Positions 57,301-64,000 of a stretch of DNA of 64,000 nucleotides are shown one piece after another (the stretch's first letter is position 1; the number at the start of each line of letters is the position of its first letter). Source of the DNA: Paenibacillus oleatilyticus (GTDB lineage: Bacteria > Bacillota > Bacilli > Paenibacillales > NBRC-103111); the NCBI RefSeq assembly GCF_018998565.1, contig NZ_JAHNZO010000012.1, positions 1 through 64,000 of the forward strand. The letters are read 5' to 3'. Below the pieces are notes generated by a model. The model made no database searches, was not told the DNA's origin, and saw only the letters and a list, made by a program, of their open reading frames with translations. Made by a program: the position numbers and the translations under genes.

Positions 57301-58669
57301 CAAGGTGCTGTTCGGCGAGAAAAACGTGTTCCGGGCGGGCACAATCGGTACGGTTGCGGAAAAAACGGCATTCGGTTTCGTAAAGAAGTATGAAGAAGAG
57401 CATGGCAAAAAGTGGCGCGGCGCGGAGCTGAACAGGCTGGCTGCCGGCTGCACGGGCGTAAAGCGAAGCACCGGCCAGCATCCCGGCGGGATCGTAGTCG
57501 TACCCGATTACATCGAGGTCGACGATATCACTCCAGTGCAGTATCCGGCCGACGATACGAGCGCCGAGTGGAAAACGACTCACTTCGATTACCACGCCTT
57601 CGACGCCAACCTGCTGAAGCTCGATATTCTGGGGCACGATGATCCGACGATGATGCGGATGCTGCAGGATTTGACCGGCGTCGACCCGACAACCATTCCG
57701 ATGAACGATCCGAAAGTCATGAGCATGTTCAACTCTGTGGACGCGCTTGGCGTAACTCCGGAGAAAATTCGGACGCCGGTAGCGACCTACGGGGTGCCGG
57801 AGATGGGGACGAAATTCGTGCGCCAGATGCTTGAGGAAGCGAAGCCGTCCAGCTTTGCGGACTTGCTGCAAATTTCGGGTCTCTCTCACGGAACCGGCGT
57901 TTGGCTCGGCAATGCGCAGGAGCTGATCCGGAAAGGCATCTGCACGATTAAAACGGTGATCGGGTGCCGCGACGATATCATGCTGTATTTGATTTATAAA
58001 GCAGGTATGGACGCGGGGCTGGCATTTAAAATCACCGAGAGCGTGCGGAAGGGGAAGGGGCTCACCGACGAGTGGAAAGAAGATATGAAGAAGCATAACG
58101 TTCCCCAATGGTACATCGATTCGTGCGAAAAGATCGAGTACATGTTCCCGAAGGCGCATGCTTCCGCTTATGTTATTTCCGCGGTGCGCACCGCTTATTT
58201 TAAGCTTTATCATCCTATTGCTTACTATGCGACCTATTTTTCCGTCCGTGCGCAGGATTTCGAAATCGAGCTGCTGTGCCAAGGCTACGACGCGATTTTG
58301 CGCAAGCTGATCGAAATTGAGGAAAAAGGGTTCCAGGCGACGCCGAAAGAGAAGAGCATGATCTCCATTCTCGAAATGGCGCTGGAGATGACGGCCCGCG
58401 GCTTTTCGTTTAAGCCGATCGATTTGTACAAATCGGACGCGACAAAGTTTCTTATCGAAGAAGACTCGCTTATTCCGCCGTTTTCCGCCATTGCGGGGAT
58501 CGGGGAGAACGCGGCGAAGAACATCGCAGCCGCCAAAAACGACGGCCCGTTCTTATCGATTGAGGACTTTCAGACCCGAAGCAAGGCATCGAAGACGATC
58601 GTCGAAATTCTTAACGGTATGGGCTGTTTCCGCGGCCTTCCGGAGACGAATCAGCTTTCGCTGTTTTAG
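54356..58669 (+). CDS. polC: DNA polymerase III PolC, replicative polymerase
   Basis: A 1437-residue Gram-positive replicase with built-in proofreading, the same length as the B. subtilis enzyme. Order: N-terminal domain, OB fold (about 230-330), PHP domain beginning near 337 (VEFHLHTAMSTMDG) and split by a DEDDh exonuclease with D427/E429 (FDIETTG), a zinc-binding CxxC...CPNC segment (about 905-940), and the palm with catalytic D965 and D967 (PDIDLNF). ATG 54356 follows GGGGGGAGGAG. Confidence 0.98.
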   Translation: MSNDSTALKRERFEMLMQQASVPADVVRSFFSDGYIDKVETSRKNREWTFHIVKTQVVPQDIYRSFCKMIRDKFSHIAAIRFVLQYTPDVKPEEVAHEYWSMFLEWVQREAASINGWMTKAKIETNGNVLTLYLLDTIGLELAKKKNIGGLIQRYFSGFFGVDFHVKYAVSDSREEELERFSKQIEQEEKEVTINILTAVEAENEAESQQDAELKLMVGYDIKDQAVPLQDVRDEEKKVTVQGTVFGLDTKELKNGSTLFMFNVTDFSDSIMVKAFAKTKEDVKIYSLITNGKWLKLRGRVEYDRFMQIPELVMIPSDVNEIVAPPDRKDDAEEKRVEFHLHTAMSTMDGITPVDQYIKTAAKWGHKAIAVTDHSGIQCFPEAYKAAKKNGIKVIYGLEANVVDDSVQVVMNPTDINLADADYVIFDIETTGLSVTSNKIIELAGVRMKDGKEIDRFATFIDPHERIPYNIQQLTNITDDMVKGAPELEEMLPKFIEFVGDSVLVAHNARFDIGFIQANCKRLGLPEVTNPVLDTLELARLLFPTLKNHRLNTLSDKFKVSLDNHHRAIDDSIALGHVLFHLLKEAGDRGYKQLSRLNDEVGKNLKTQRPFHCCIYAKDMVGKKNLFSLVSLSHTEYFHRVACIPKSKLQEMREGLIIASGCEKGEFYETVLNKSVEEAEMVAEFYDVLEIQPIGVNMHLVDKGLVGSPAQLEDANRKIVQIGRKLGKPVIATGNVHYLHPREKIYRDITIHGITGFSPLKDIRKPDVHLRTTKEMLAEFEYLGKETAYEVVVKNTSELADRFEELELFPTKLFTPILEGADDEIRNTCYDTAKQIYGDPLPEVIVARLEKELVPIIKYGFSANYLISERLVKKSNADGYLVGSRGSVGSSVVATFLGISEVNPLPPHYICKSCKHSEWILDGSIPSGFDLPDKNCPNCGEKLKGEGQDIPFETFLGFKGDKVPDIDLNFSGEYQPHAHNYTKVLFGEKNVFRAGTIGTVAEKTAFGFVKKYEEEHGKKWRGAELNRLAAGCTGVKRSTGQHPGGIVVVPDYIEVDDITPVQYPADDTSAEWKTTHFDYHAFDANLLKLDILGHDDPTMMRMLQDLTGVDPTTIPMNDPKVMSMFNSVDALGVTPEKIRTPVATYGVPEMGTKFVRQMLEEAKPSSFADLLQISGLSHGTGVWLGNAQELIRKGICTIKTVIGCRDDIMLYLIYKAGMDAGLAFKITESVRKGKGLTDEWKEDMKKHNVPQWYIDSCEKIEYMFPKAHASAYVISAVRTAYFKLYHPIAYYATYFSVRAQDFEIELLCQGYDAILRKLIEIEEKGFQATPKEKSMISILEMALEMTARGFSFKPIDLYKSDATKFLIEEDSLIPPFSAIAGIGENAAKNIAAAKNDGPFLSIEDFQTRSKASKTIVEILNGMGCFRGLPETNQLSLF

Positions 58670-58719
58670 GACTCCCGAAGAAGTCTTCTTTGCTTCCTCA
58701 GGCGCCTTTTTACGCCTTA

Positions 58720-58748
58720 TTGCATGATCTCTGTACTTATGGTATAAT
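58720..58748 (+). promoter_or_regulatory. Promoter of the rimP-nusA-infB operon
   Basis: TTGCAT, 17-base spacer ending TTATGG, TATAAT: a strong sigma-A promoter with extended -10. It is very similar to the rpsB promoter at 45220 (same -35, same TTATGGTATA block). Confidence 0.85.
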
Positions 58749-58780
58749 CTTCTTCGGTAGCAACGTAATATCTCGTGACC

Positions 58781-58804
58781 AAAGAGTGGGGAAACCCACT
58801 CTTT
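58781..58804 (+). other. GNRA-capped hairpin early in the rimP leader
   Basis: A perfect 10-bp stem (58781-58790 with 58795-58804) closed by GAAA, about 25 bases after the expected transcription start, then ACATTTTG. It may stabilise the 5' end or act as a weak attenuator. Confidence 0.6.
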
Positions 58805-58981
58805 ACATTTTGTATAAGGCCCCGAAGCGAGTGAAGCGTTGGTTCGGCGCAGATGTGCGCTAAGCGGTCAGCGGGTTAAGCTGGCACGGACGTTGGATTG
58901 AACGGCCATTTTAGGGGTATAGGATTGTGAGTTTTTGCCCTTGCTTGAAGTCAGGGGTTGCTCGCAGATGAGCAGGCGAGA

Positions 58982-59090
58982 GGGAAATCGCGATTGGCGG
59001 CGAGTTTTTTGCCCCGATCCTTTCCTCTACCAAGCAAAATCGAAGGATCGGGGCAAAACGTGTCTGAGCATTAGCCAATCGCGATATCCC
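58982..59090 (+). repeat. Nested inverted repeat in the rimP leader
   Basis: Outer arms 58982-58998 and 59074-59090 pair over 17 positions with one mismatch; inner arms 59007-59022 and 59043-59058 pair perfectly over 16 bp; the apical loop is 20 bases. The inner arm 3' side is not followed by a T run, so it is not a classical terminator. It could be a structured leader RNA or a small miniature element. Confidence 0.75.
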
Positions 59091-59198
59091 GGCAGCCCGC
59101 ACTAAATGAATTCCAACGAGCCTTCCGTTCTCAACCGCCAAAGCTTCTATACTCTAACTATCGCTCGCTTTCTCACCCTACTAAGGAGGAACGCACGT

Positions 59199-59657
59199 TT
59201 GAGCACAAACATCAAATCCACTGTGGAAGAGCTGGTTCGCCCCTTTTTGGACGAAAACGGATTTGAGCTGGTCGACATCGAATATGTAAAAGAAGGCGGC
59301 AACTGGTTTTTGCGGGTATATGTGGATAAAGAAGGCGGCATCGATATCGATGACTGCGGCCGCATCAGCGAATACCTCAGCGCCAAGCTGGACGAGAAGG
59401 ACCCCATCGAATCGGCTTACTTCCTGGAAGTGTCTTCGCCCGGGGCGGAGCGTCCGCTCAAGAAGCCTCAGGATTACCGTAAAGCAATTGGTGAGCACGT
59501 CTTCGTGACGACGTACGAACCGGTAAACGGTTTGAAGGAATTCGAAGGCACGCTTGTATCGTACGACGAACAAACGGTTGTGGTCGAAGTCGGCAAGAAA
59601 AAGCACGAAATCCCGTTTGACAAAGTGGCCGGCGCCAGGCACGCCATCAAATTCTAG
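59199..59657 (+). CDS. rimP: Ribosome maturation factor RimP
   Basis: A 152-residue factor for 30S subunit assembly. N-terminal alpha/beta domain with GFELVDIEYVKEGGNWFLRVY and DCGRISEYLSAKLDE, linker with the YFLEVSSPGAERPLKK motif, and an SH3-like C-domain. TTG 59199 has AAGGAGGA (59183-59190) 8 bases ahead; the frame from 59106 adds a tail with no homology. First gene of the conserved rimP-nusA-rnpM-ylxQ-infB operon. Confidence 0.96.
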   Translation: MSTNIKSTVEELVRPFLDENGFELVDIEYVKEGGNWFLRVYVDKEGGIDIDDCGRISEYLSAKLDEKDPIESAYFLEVSSPGAERPLKKPQDYRKAIGEHVFVTTYEPVNGLKEFEGTLVSYDEQTVVVEVGKKKHEIPFDKVAGARHAIKF

Positions 59658-59716
59658 GCTCGATCTGCCAATGCGTCGGGCGGCTCGTATTTTATGAGAG
59701 GGGGAACTCCATTCAA

Positions 59717-60814
59717 ATGAACATGGATTTTATCGAAGCGCTAAACGAAATCGAGAAGGAGAAAGGCATCGCCAAAGACGTGCTGATCGACGCGATTGAG
59801 GCAGCGCTGATTTCGAGCTATAAGCGCAATTTTAATACCGCGCAAAACGTGCGCGTCGACATCAACCGTCATACGGGGCTCATTAAAGTATACGCCCGCA
59901 AAACGGTCGTCGACGACGTGCTTGATCCGCGGCTGGAAATATCGCTCTTCGCTGCAAGAGAAATGAACCAAAATTATCAGCTGAACGACATCGTCGAGCT
60001 CGAGGTTACTCCTCGCGATTTCGGCCGGATTGCGGCTCAGACGGCCAAGCAGGTCGTCACGCAGCGGATCCGCGAAGCGGAGCGCGGGCTGATCTACAAT
60101 GCCTATGTCGATAAAGAGGAAGACATCGTCAACGGCATCGTGCAGCGTCAAGACACGCGCAACCTGTATATCGATTTGGGCAAGATCGAAGCGGTTATGC
60201 CGCTGAACGAGCTGATGCCCACCGATAAATTCAAGCACGGAGACCGTATTAAAGCGTATATCACCAAGGTTGAGAATACGACCAAGGGACCGCAGATTAT
60301 TTTGTCCCGTACGCACCCCGGGCTGTTGAAACGGTTGTTCGAGCTGGAAGTTCCGGAAATTTTCCAAGGGGTCGTCGAAATTCGTTCCGTCGCCCGCGAA
60401 GCCGGCTTCCGTTCCAAAATTGCCGTATACTCCCGCAATCCGGAAGTCGATCCCGTCGGTTCTTGCGTAGGGCCGAAGGGTATGCGCGTGCAAACGATCG
60501 TCGGCGAGCTAAAAGGCGAGAAAATCGACATCGTCCGTTGGATGGAAAGTGTGGAGGAGTATGTCGCCAACGCGCTCAGCCCGTCCAAGGTGCTGGAGGT
60601 GCAAGTGTTCGAAGCCGAGAAAATGGCCCGGGTTATCGTGCCGGACTATCAGCTGTCGCTTGCCATCGGCATTAAAGGGCAGAATGCACGGCTGGCCGCC
60701 AAACTGACCGGTTGGAAGATCGACATTAAGAGCGAGACGCAAGCCGAGCAGGAATACGGCCGACCGAAGACATATGCTGAAGAAATGCACCAGGATTCCG
60801 TCAGTATCGATTAA
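59717..60814 (+). CDS. nusA: Transcription termination/antitermination factor NusA
   Basis: A 365-residue RNA polymerase-binding factor affecting pausing and termination. N-terminal domain ([20 protein letters not shown]), S1 domain (about 135-200), and two KH domains ([12 protein letters not shown] and [22 protein letters not shown]-type cores) are present. It lacks the C-terminal acidic repeats of proteobacterial NusA, as in other Bacillota. GAGAGGGGGA precedes ATG 59717; ATG 59723 is possible. Confidence 0.97.
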   Translation: MNMDFIEALNEIEKEKGIAKDVLIDAIEAALISSYKRNFNTAQNVRVDINRHTGLIKVYARKTVVDDVLDPRLEISLFAAREMNQNYQLNDIVELEVTPRDFGRIAAQTAKQVVTQRIREAERGLIYNAYVDKEEDIVNGIVQRQDTRNLYIDLGKIEAVMPLNELMPTDKFKHGDRIKAYITKVENTTKGPQIILSRTHPGLLKRLFELEVPEIFQGVVEIRSVAREAGFRSKIAVYSRNPEVDPVGSCVGPKGMRVQTIVGELKGEKIDIVRWMESVEEYVANALSPSKVLEVQVFEAEKMARVIVPDYQLSLAIGIKGQNARLAAKLTGWKIDIKSETQAEQEYGRPKTYAEEMHQDSVSID

Positions 60815-60859
60815 TTCGCAGACATCGGTCTGACGGCCATGCGGGAGGGGGATGATCCG

Positions 60860-61174
60860 ATGAAACAAAGAAAAATACCTCTGCGTAAATGCGTAGCCTG
60901 CCAGCAGATGATGCCTAAGAAAGAACTAATCCGCGTGGTGAAAACGCCGAATGATGAACTACTCATCGATTTGACGGGAAAAAAAGCCGGACGCGGCGCC
61001 TATTTGTGCGGTAAACTATCCTGCTTCAAGCTGGCCAAGAAATCGCGTGCGCTGGATCGCGCACTGAAATCGTCGGTCAGTCCGGATATTTACGATGCTC
61101 TCGAGCAGGATTTTATTAAAGTGGAAGACGAATTTATTGCCGGAAAAGACGCGGTGGATGATGAACAAGAATAG
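60860..61174 (+). CDS. rnpM: RNase P modulator RnpM (YlxR, DUF448)
   Basis: A 104-residue RNA-binding protein of the YlxR family, in B. subtilis shown to bind the RNase P RNA and modulate its activity. Family core: RKIPLRKCVACQQMMPKKEL, then GRGAYLC, then a C-terminal acidic tail. ATG 60860 has GGGAGGGG (60843-60850) 9 bases ahead. Overlaps ylxQ by about 14 bases. Confidence 0.93.
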   Translation: MKQRKIPLRKCVACQQMMPKKELIRVVKTPNDELLIDLTGKKAGRGAYLCGKLSCFKLAKKSRALDRALKSSVSPDIYDALEQDFIKVEDEFIAGKDAVDDEQE

Positions 61175-61505
61175 TGACAAATTTTTCTCGAATCTGGGGC
61201 TCGCCATGCGGGCGGGAAAACTGGTTACCGGTGAAGACATGGTGATCGAATCGGTCCGAAACGGCGAAACGAAGCTTGTGATCATGGCCGAGGACGCTTC
61301 CGCAGGCACCTTCAAGAAAGTGAACGATAAGTGCATTTATTATCAAGTTCCTATCCATCAGTACGGCCGTCGGGATCAGCTTGGAGCCAGTATCGGTAAA
61401 GAAGCGCGAGTCGTCATTGGGGTAAACGATGCGGGATTTGCGCGGATGTTGTTGAAGCAGTTAGATCGTACGGAGGTGGACGGTATTGACCAAACAAGAC
61501 AATAA
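61161..61505 (+). CDS. ylxQ: L7Ae-family ribosomal-like protein YlxQ
   Basis: A 114-residue L7Ae/L30e-fold RNA-binding protein found between rnpM and infB. Core motif [20 protein letters not shown], with AGKLVTG typical of kink-turn binders. ATG 61161 or 61158 starts it within rnpM. Its 3' end overlaps the infB start by 20 bases, showing tight coupling. Exact RNA target unknown to me. Confidence 0.92.
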   Translation: MNKNSDKFFSNLGLAMRAGKLVTGEDMVIESVRNGETKLVIMAEDASAGTFKKVNDKCIYYQVPIHQYGRRDQLGASIGKEARVVIGVNDAGFARMLLKQLDRTEVDGIDQTRQ

Positions 61506-64000
61506 TAAAGACAAACTTAGAGTGTACGAATATGCCAAATCTTTAAATATGAGCAGTAAAGAGATCATCACAATTTTAAAAAGACTGGATATTCCGGTCA
61601 ACAATCATATGAGCGTAATGGAGAATGATGCGGTGTCGAGTGTAGAGAAATTTTTCAGAGACGTTAAAGCCAATGCAGCAGCAAAACGGAACGAGGGCGG
61701 AGCCAAAACAGGGGATAAGCCGTCCAATCGTCCGGAATCCAAACAACAAACCGTAGCGGCGCAGCCGAGACCGGAACAGCGCCCGCAAACGGCGCAAGTA
61801 CAATCGGCTGAACCTAAACAAAACAATGGTCAGGGACAAAACAGACCGCAAGGTCAAGGTGGCGAAGGCCGTCAAGACCAAGGCCAGTCCCGCCAAGGCG
61901 ATCGCCAAGGAAACGACCGTAATCGCGGCGGCCAAGGAGGCCAAGGCGGCAACCGTGGAGGTCAAGGCGGCTATCGCGGCGGTCAAGGCCAAGGTCAAGG
62001 AGGCCAAGGCGGCGGCAATCGTGGAGGCCAGGGCCAAGGTGGTCAAGGCGGCGGCTATCGCGGCGGTCAAGGCCAAGGTCAAGGAGGCCAAGGCGGCGGC
62101 TATCGCGGCGGTCAAGGCCAGGGACAAGGAGGCCAAGGCGGCGGCTATCGCGGCGGTCAAGGCCAGGGACAAGGAGGCCAAGGCGGCGGCTATCGCGGTG
62201 GTCAAGGCCAGGGACAAGGAGGCCAAGGCGGTGGCAATCGCGGAGGTCAAGGCGGCGGCCAGCAGGGCCAACGGCCGGATCAACGCAGAAGCGGCGGCTT
62301 CGAGCAGCGCAATAACGACCGCGGCGGCAACCGTCAGGCGTCCATTCCTCCGAAACCGACGACAGCGACCATTGGTCTGGATGTAGACGATTCGGCAGCG
62401 AACAGAGGTGCGAAGAAATCGAAGCCGAATAATAATAATAAACGATTTGAAGATAACCGGGGCGGCGGCGGAAGAGGCCAAAACCGCGGTAAAGCTCAAG
62501 GCCGGGGTGGCAGAAATCAGGAGCCGCCGAAACCGAAGATCGACAATACACCGAAGAAAATTATCGTTCGGGGAACGATGACCGTAGGCGAGACGGCCAA
62601 AGCGCTGCATAAGGACGCTTCCGAAGTGATCAAGAAGCTTCTGTTCCTCGGCGTGATGGCAACCATCAACCAGGAGCTTGATTTGGATGCGATCCAATTG
62701 CTTGCGTCCGAATACGGCGTGGAAGTCGAATTGAAAATTCCGGTTGAGGAAGACAAATTCGAACAATTCGAAGAGCAGGACGAAGAAGCGGATCTGATGG
62801 AGCGTCCTCCGGTAGTGACCATCATGGGCCACGTCGACCACGGTAAAACGACCCTGCTCGATGCGATCCGCAAGACAAGCGTAACCGAAGGCGAAGCGGG
62901 CGGTATCACGCAGCATATCGGCGCTTACCAGGTGGAAACTCACAACAAAAAGATTACGTTCCTCGATACGCCGGGCCACGAAGCGTTTACGTCTATGCGT
63001 GCCCGCGGCGCACAGGTGACGGATATCACCATTATCGTGGTTGCAGCCGATGACGGCGTCATGCCGCAAACGGTAGAGGCGATCAGTCACGCTAAAGCGG
63101 CTAAAGTGCCGATTATCGTTGCGGTGAACAAAATCGATAAGCCGGATGCGAACCCGGACCGGGTCAAGCAAGAGTTGACCGAATATGAACTTGTTCCCGA
63201 AGAATGGGGCGGCGATACGATTTTCTGCAACATTTCTGCGAAGCAAGGGATCGGGCTGGAAAATCTGCTCGATATGATTTTGCTTGTCGCCGAAGTGCAG
63301 GAGCTTAAAGCCAATCCGAACAAGCGTGCCAGAGGTACGGTCATCGAGGCCGAGCTGGACAAAGGCAAAGGGCCGGTGGCGCGTGTCTTGATCCAACACG
63401 GTACGCTTAAAGTGGGCGACAGCTTCGTCGCGGGCGTCTGCTTCGGACGTGTGCGGGCCATGATGAACGACAAAGGACGCAAGCTGAAAGAAGCCGGGCC
63501 TTCGACTCCTGTTGAAATTACCGGTTTGACCGAAGTGCCTCAAGCCGGCGATCCATTCCTGGTCTTCGAAGACGAGCGCAAAGCGAGAGATATCGCCGAG
63601 AAGCGTGCCATCACGCTGCGTCAATCCGAGATGGGAGCAAACGCCCGCGTAACGCTGGACGATCTGTACAAACAGATTAAAGAAGGCGAAGTTAAGGACC
63701 TTAACGTCATCATTAAAGCGGACGTACAAGGTTCTGCCGAGGCGCTCAAAGGCTCCTTGGAGAAAATCGACGTCGAAGGCGCACGCGTTAAAATTTTGCA
63801 TAGCGGCGTAGGGGCTATCACCGAGTCCGACGTTATTCTGGCATCGGCTTCCAATGCGATCGTCATCGGCTTTAACGTCCGTCCGGAGCCGCAAGCGAAA
63901 AACACGGCCGAGCAGGAAAAAGTCGATATCCGTCTGCACAGCATCATTTACAAAGTCATGGAAGAAATCGAGCAGGCCATGAAGGGGCTTCTCGATCCGG
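61486..64000 (+). CDS. infB: Translation initiation factor IF-2, 3' partial
   Basis: The frame runs from TTG 61486 (GGAGGTGG 6 bases ahead) to the window end, 838 codons without a stop. N-terminal IF2_N domain ([19 protein letters not shown]), then a long Gly/Gln/Arg/Asn-rich tract (about 120-330), a second IF2_N ([21 protein letters not shown]), and the G domain with G1 GHVDHGKT at 448-455, DTPGHEAF from 494 and NKID at 548-551, followed by domains II and III. It delivers initiator tRNA to the ribosome. Already longer than the whole 716-residue B. subtilis protein, because of the repeat tract. Confidence 0.97.
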   Translation, partial: MTKQDNNKDKLRVYEYAKSLNMSSKEIITILKRLDIPVNNHMSVMENDAVSSVEKFFRDVKANAAAKRNEGGAKTGDKPSNRPESKQQTVAAQPRPEQRPQTAQVQSAEPKQNNGQGQNRPQGQGGEGRQDQGQSRQGDRQGNDRNRGGQGGQGGNRGGQGGYRGGQGQGQGGQGGGNRGGQGQGGQGGGYRGGQGQGQGGQGGGYRGGQGQGQGGQGGGYRGGQGQGQGGQGGGYRGGQGQGQGGQGGGNRGGQGGGQQGQRPDQRRSGGFEQRNNDRGGNRQASIPPKPTTATIGLDVDDSAANRGAKKSKPNNNNKRFEDNRGGGGRGQNRGKAQGRGGRNQEPPKPKIDNTPKKIIVRGTMTVGETAKALHKDASEVIKKLLFLGVMATINQELDLDAIQLLASEYGVEVELKIPVEEDKFEQFEEQDEEADLMERPPVVTIMGHVDHGKTTLLDAIRKTSVTEGEAGGITQHIGAYQVETHNKKITFLDTPGHEAFTSMRARGAQVTDITIIVVAADDGVMPQTVEAISHAKAAKVPIIVAVNKIDKPDANPDRVKQELTEYELVPEEWGGDTIFCNISAKQGIGLENLLDMILLVAEVQELKANPNKRARGTVIEAELDKGKGPVARVLIQHGTLKVGDSFVAGVCFGRVRAMMNDKGRKLKEAGPSTPVEITGLTEVPQAGDPFLVFEDERKARDIAEKRAITLRQSEMGANARVTLDDLYKQIKEGEVKDLNVIIKADVQGSAEALKGSLEKIDVEGARVKILHSGVGAITESDVILASASNAIVIGFNVRPEPQAKNTAEQEKVDIRLHSIIYKVMEEIEQAMKGLLDP
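61972..62260 (+). repeat. 45-bp tandem repeats in infB
   Basis: Near-identical 45-bp units anchored at TAT/AAT codons 61972, 62017, 62056 (after one 39-bp unit), 62101, 62146, 62191 and 62236. Each encodes a 15-residue unit [15 protein letters not shown] or a variant with Asn for Tyr. Degenerate Gly-rich units extend upstream to about 61921. The low substitution level indicates recent expansion or homogenisation. Confidence 0.92.

Larger units (their letters stand above)
58670..59198 (+). other. Long leader region between polC and rimP
   Basis: 529 bases without a convincing gene. It holds a promoter (58720-58748), a 10-bp hairpin with a GAAA tetraloop (58781-58804), about 150 bases with small G+C-rich hairpins, and a nested inverted repeat (58982-59090). 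Short frames exist on both strands but lack ribosome sites. I read it as a ~450-base transcribed leader of the rimP-nusA-infB operon. Confidence 0.7.

Noticed and set aside
61826-62386. A Lys/Ala-rich, histone H1-like frame on the + strand
   Set aside because: It is the +1 shadow of the infB repeat tract: GGC-CAA-type codons read out of frame give AKA/KAA repeats. No ribosome site.
61576-63939. A 787-codon open frame on the minus strand across infB
   Set aside because: It is antisense to IF2, whose G-domain motifs are unmistakable; the frame stays open because of codon bias and Gly/Gln repeats. It lacks a ribosome site and domain pattern.

Overview
The window reads as a chromosomal segment of a motile, spore-former-type Bacillota, most likely Paenibacillaceae (Paenibacillus/Cohnella-like). 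Reasons: the gene order follows the Bacillus subtilis sucCD-dprA-topA-trmFO-hslVU-codY-fla/che-rpsB-tsf-pyrH-frr-uppS-cdsA-dxr-rseP-proS-polC-rimP-nusA-infB backbone almost gene for gene, the base composition is intermediate, many starts are TTG or GTG behind strong AGGAGG sites, and several genes between sigD and rpsB are of a kind I associate with Paenibacillaceae. The genus is inference. Almost everything is on the + strand; comM is the one clear exception.

Layout. (1) 1-1566: 3' part of a repeat-rich FliK-like protein, a stand-alone FlhB C-domain protein (YlqH) and the endonuclease-like YraN, meeting convergent comM (1563-3143, minus). (2) 3322-7295: a small CxxC protein, the succinyl-CoA synthetase pair sucCD closed by a strong terminator, and dprA. 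(3) 7336-13771: topA, trmFO, the HslVU protease and the global regulator codY. (4) 14012-42225: a fla/che operon of more than 30 genes, with rod/MS-ring/switch/export ATPase (flgB-fliJ), a MotE-like protein, fliK, hook genes (flgD, flgE), swrD, fliL, fliM, fliY, cheY, the export gate (fliOPQR, flhB, flhA), flhF/flhG, the chemotaxis core (cheB, cheA, cheW, cheC, cheD) and sigD. (5) 42237-45156: four genes where B. subtilis has swrB: a DUF342/FapA-type protein, a small unknown, a SwrB-like membrane protein and a membrane-anchored protein with an MltG-type LysM-like domain. (6) 45408-52545: rpsB, tsf, pyrH, frr, uppS, cdsA, dxr, rseP, with hairpin terminators or attenuators between several of the first genes. 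(7) 52578-64000: proS (archaeal/eukaryotic-type short form), polC, and the rimP-nusA-rnpM-ylxQ-infB translation/transcription operon; infB runs off the right end and carries a Gly/Gln/Arg repeat tract.

Most of the window is conserved housekeeping and motility. The parts that merit a second look are: the FliK-like/FlhB-C gene pair at the left edge; two nested inverted-repeat structures in the intergenic regions before polC (54115-54232) and before rimP (58982-59090) that look like uncharacterised structured leaders; the unrecognised small genes around sigD; the 46-codon ORF before flgE; the non-Bacillus-type ProRS; and the repeat expansion of IF2. I found no CRISPR array, insertion sequence, prophage, tRNA or rRNA, and no defence-type cluster.
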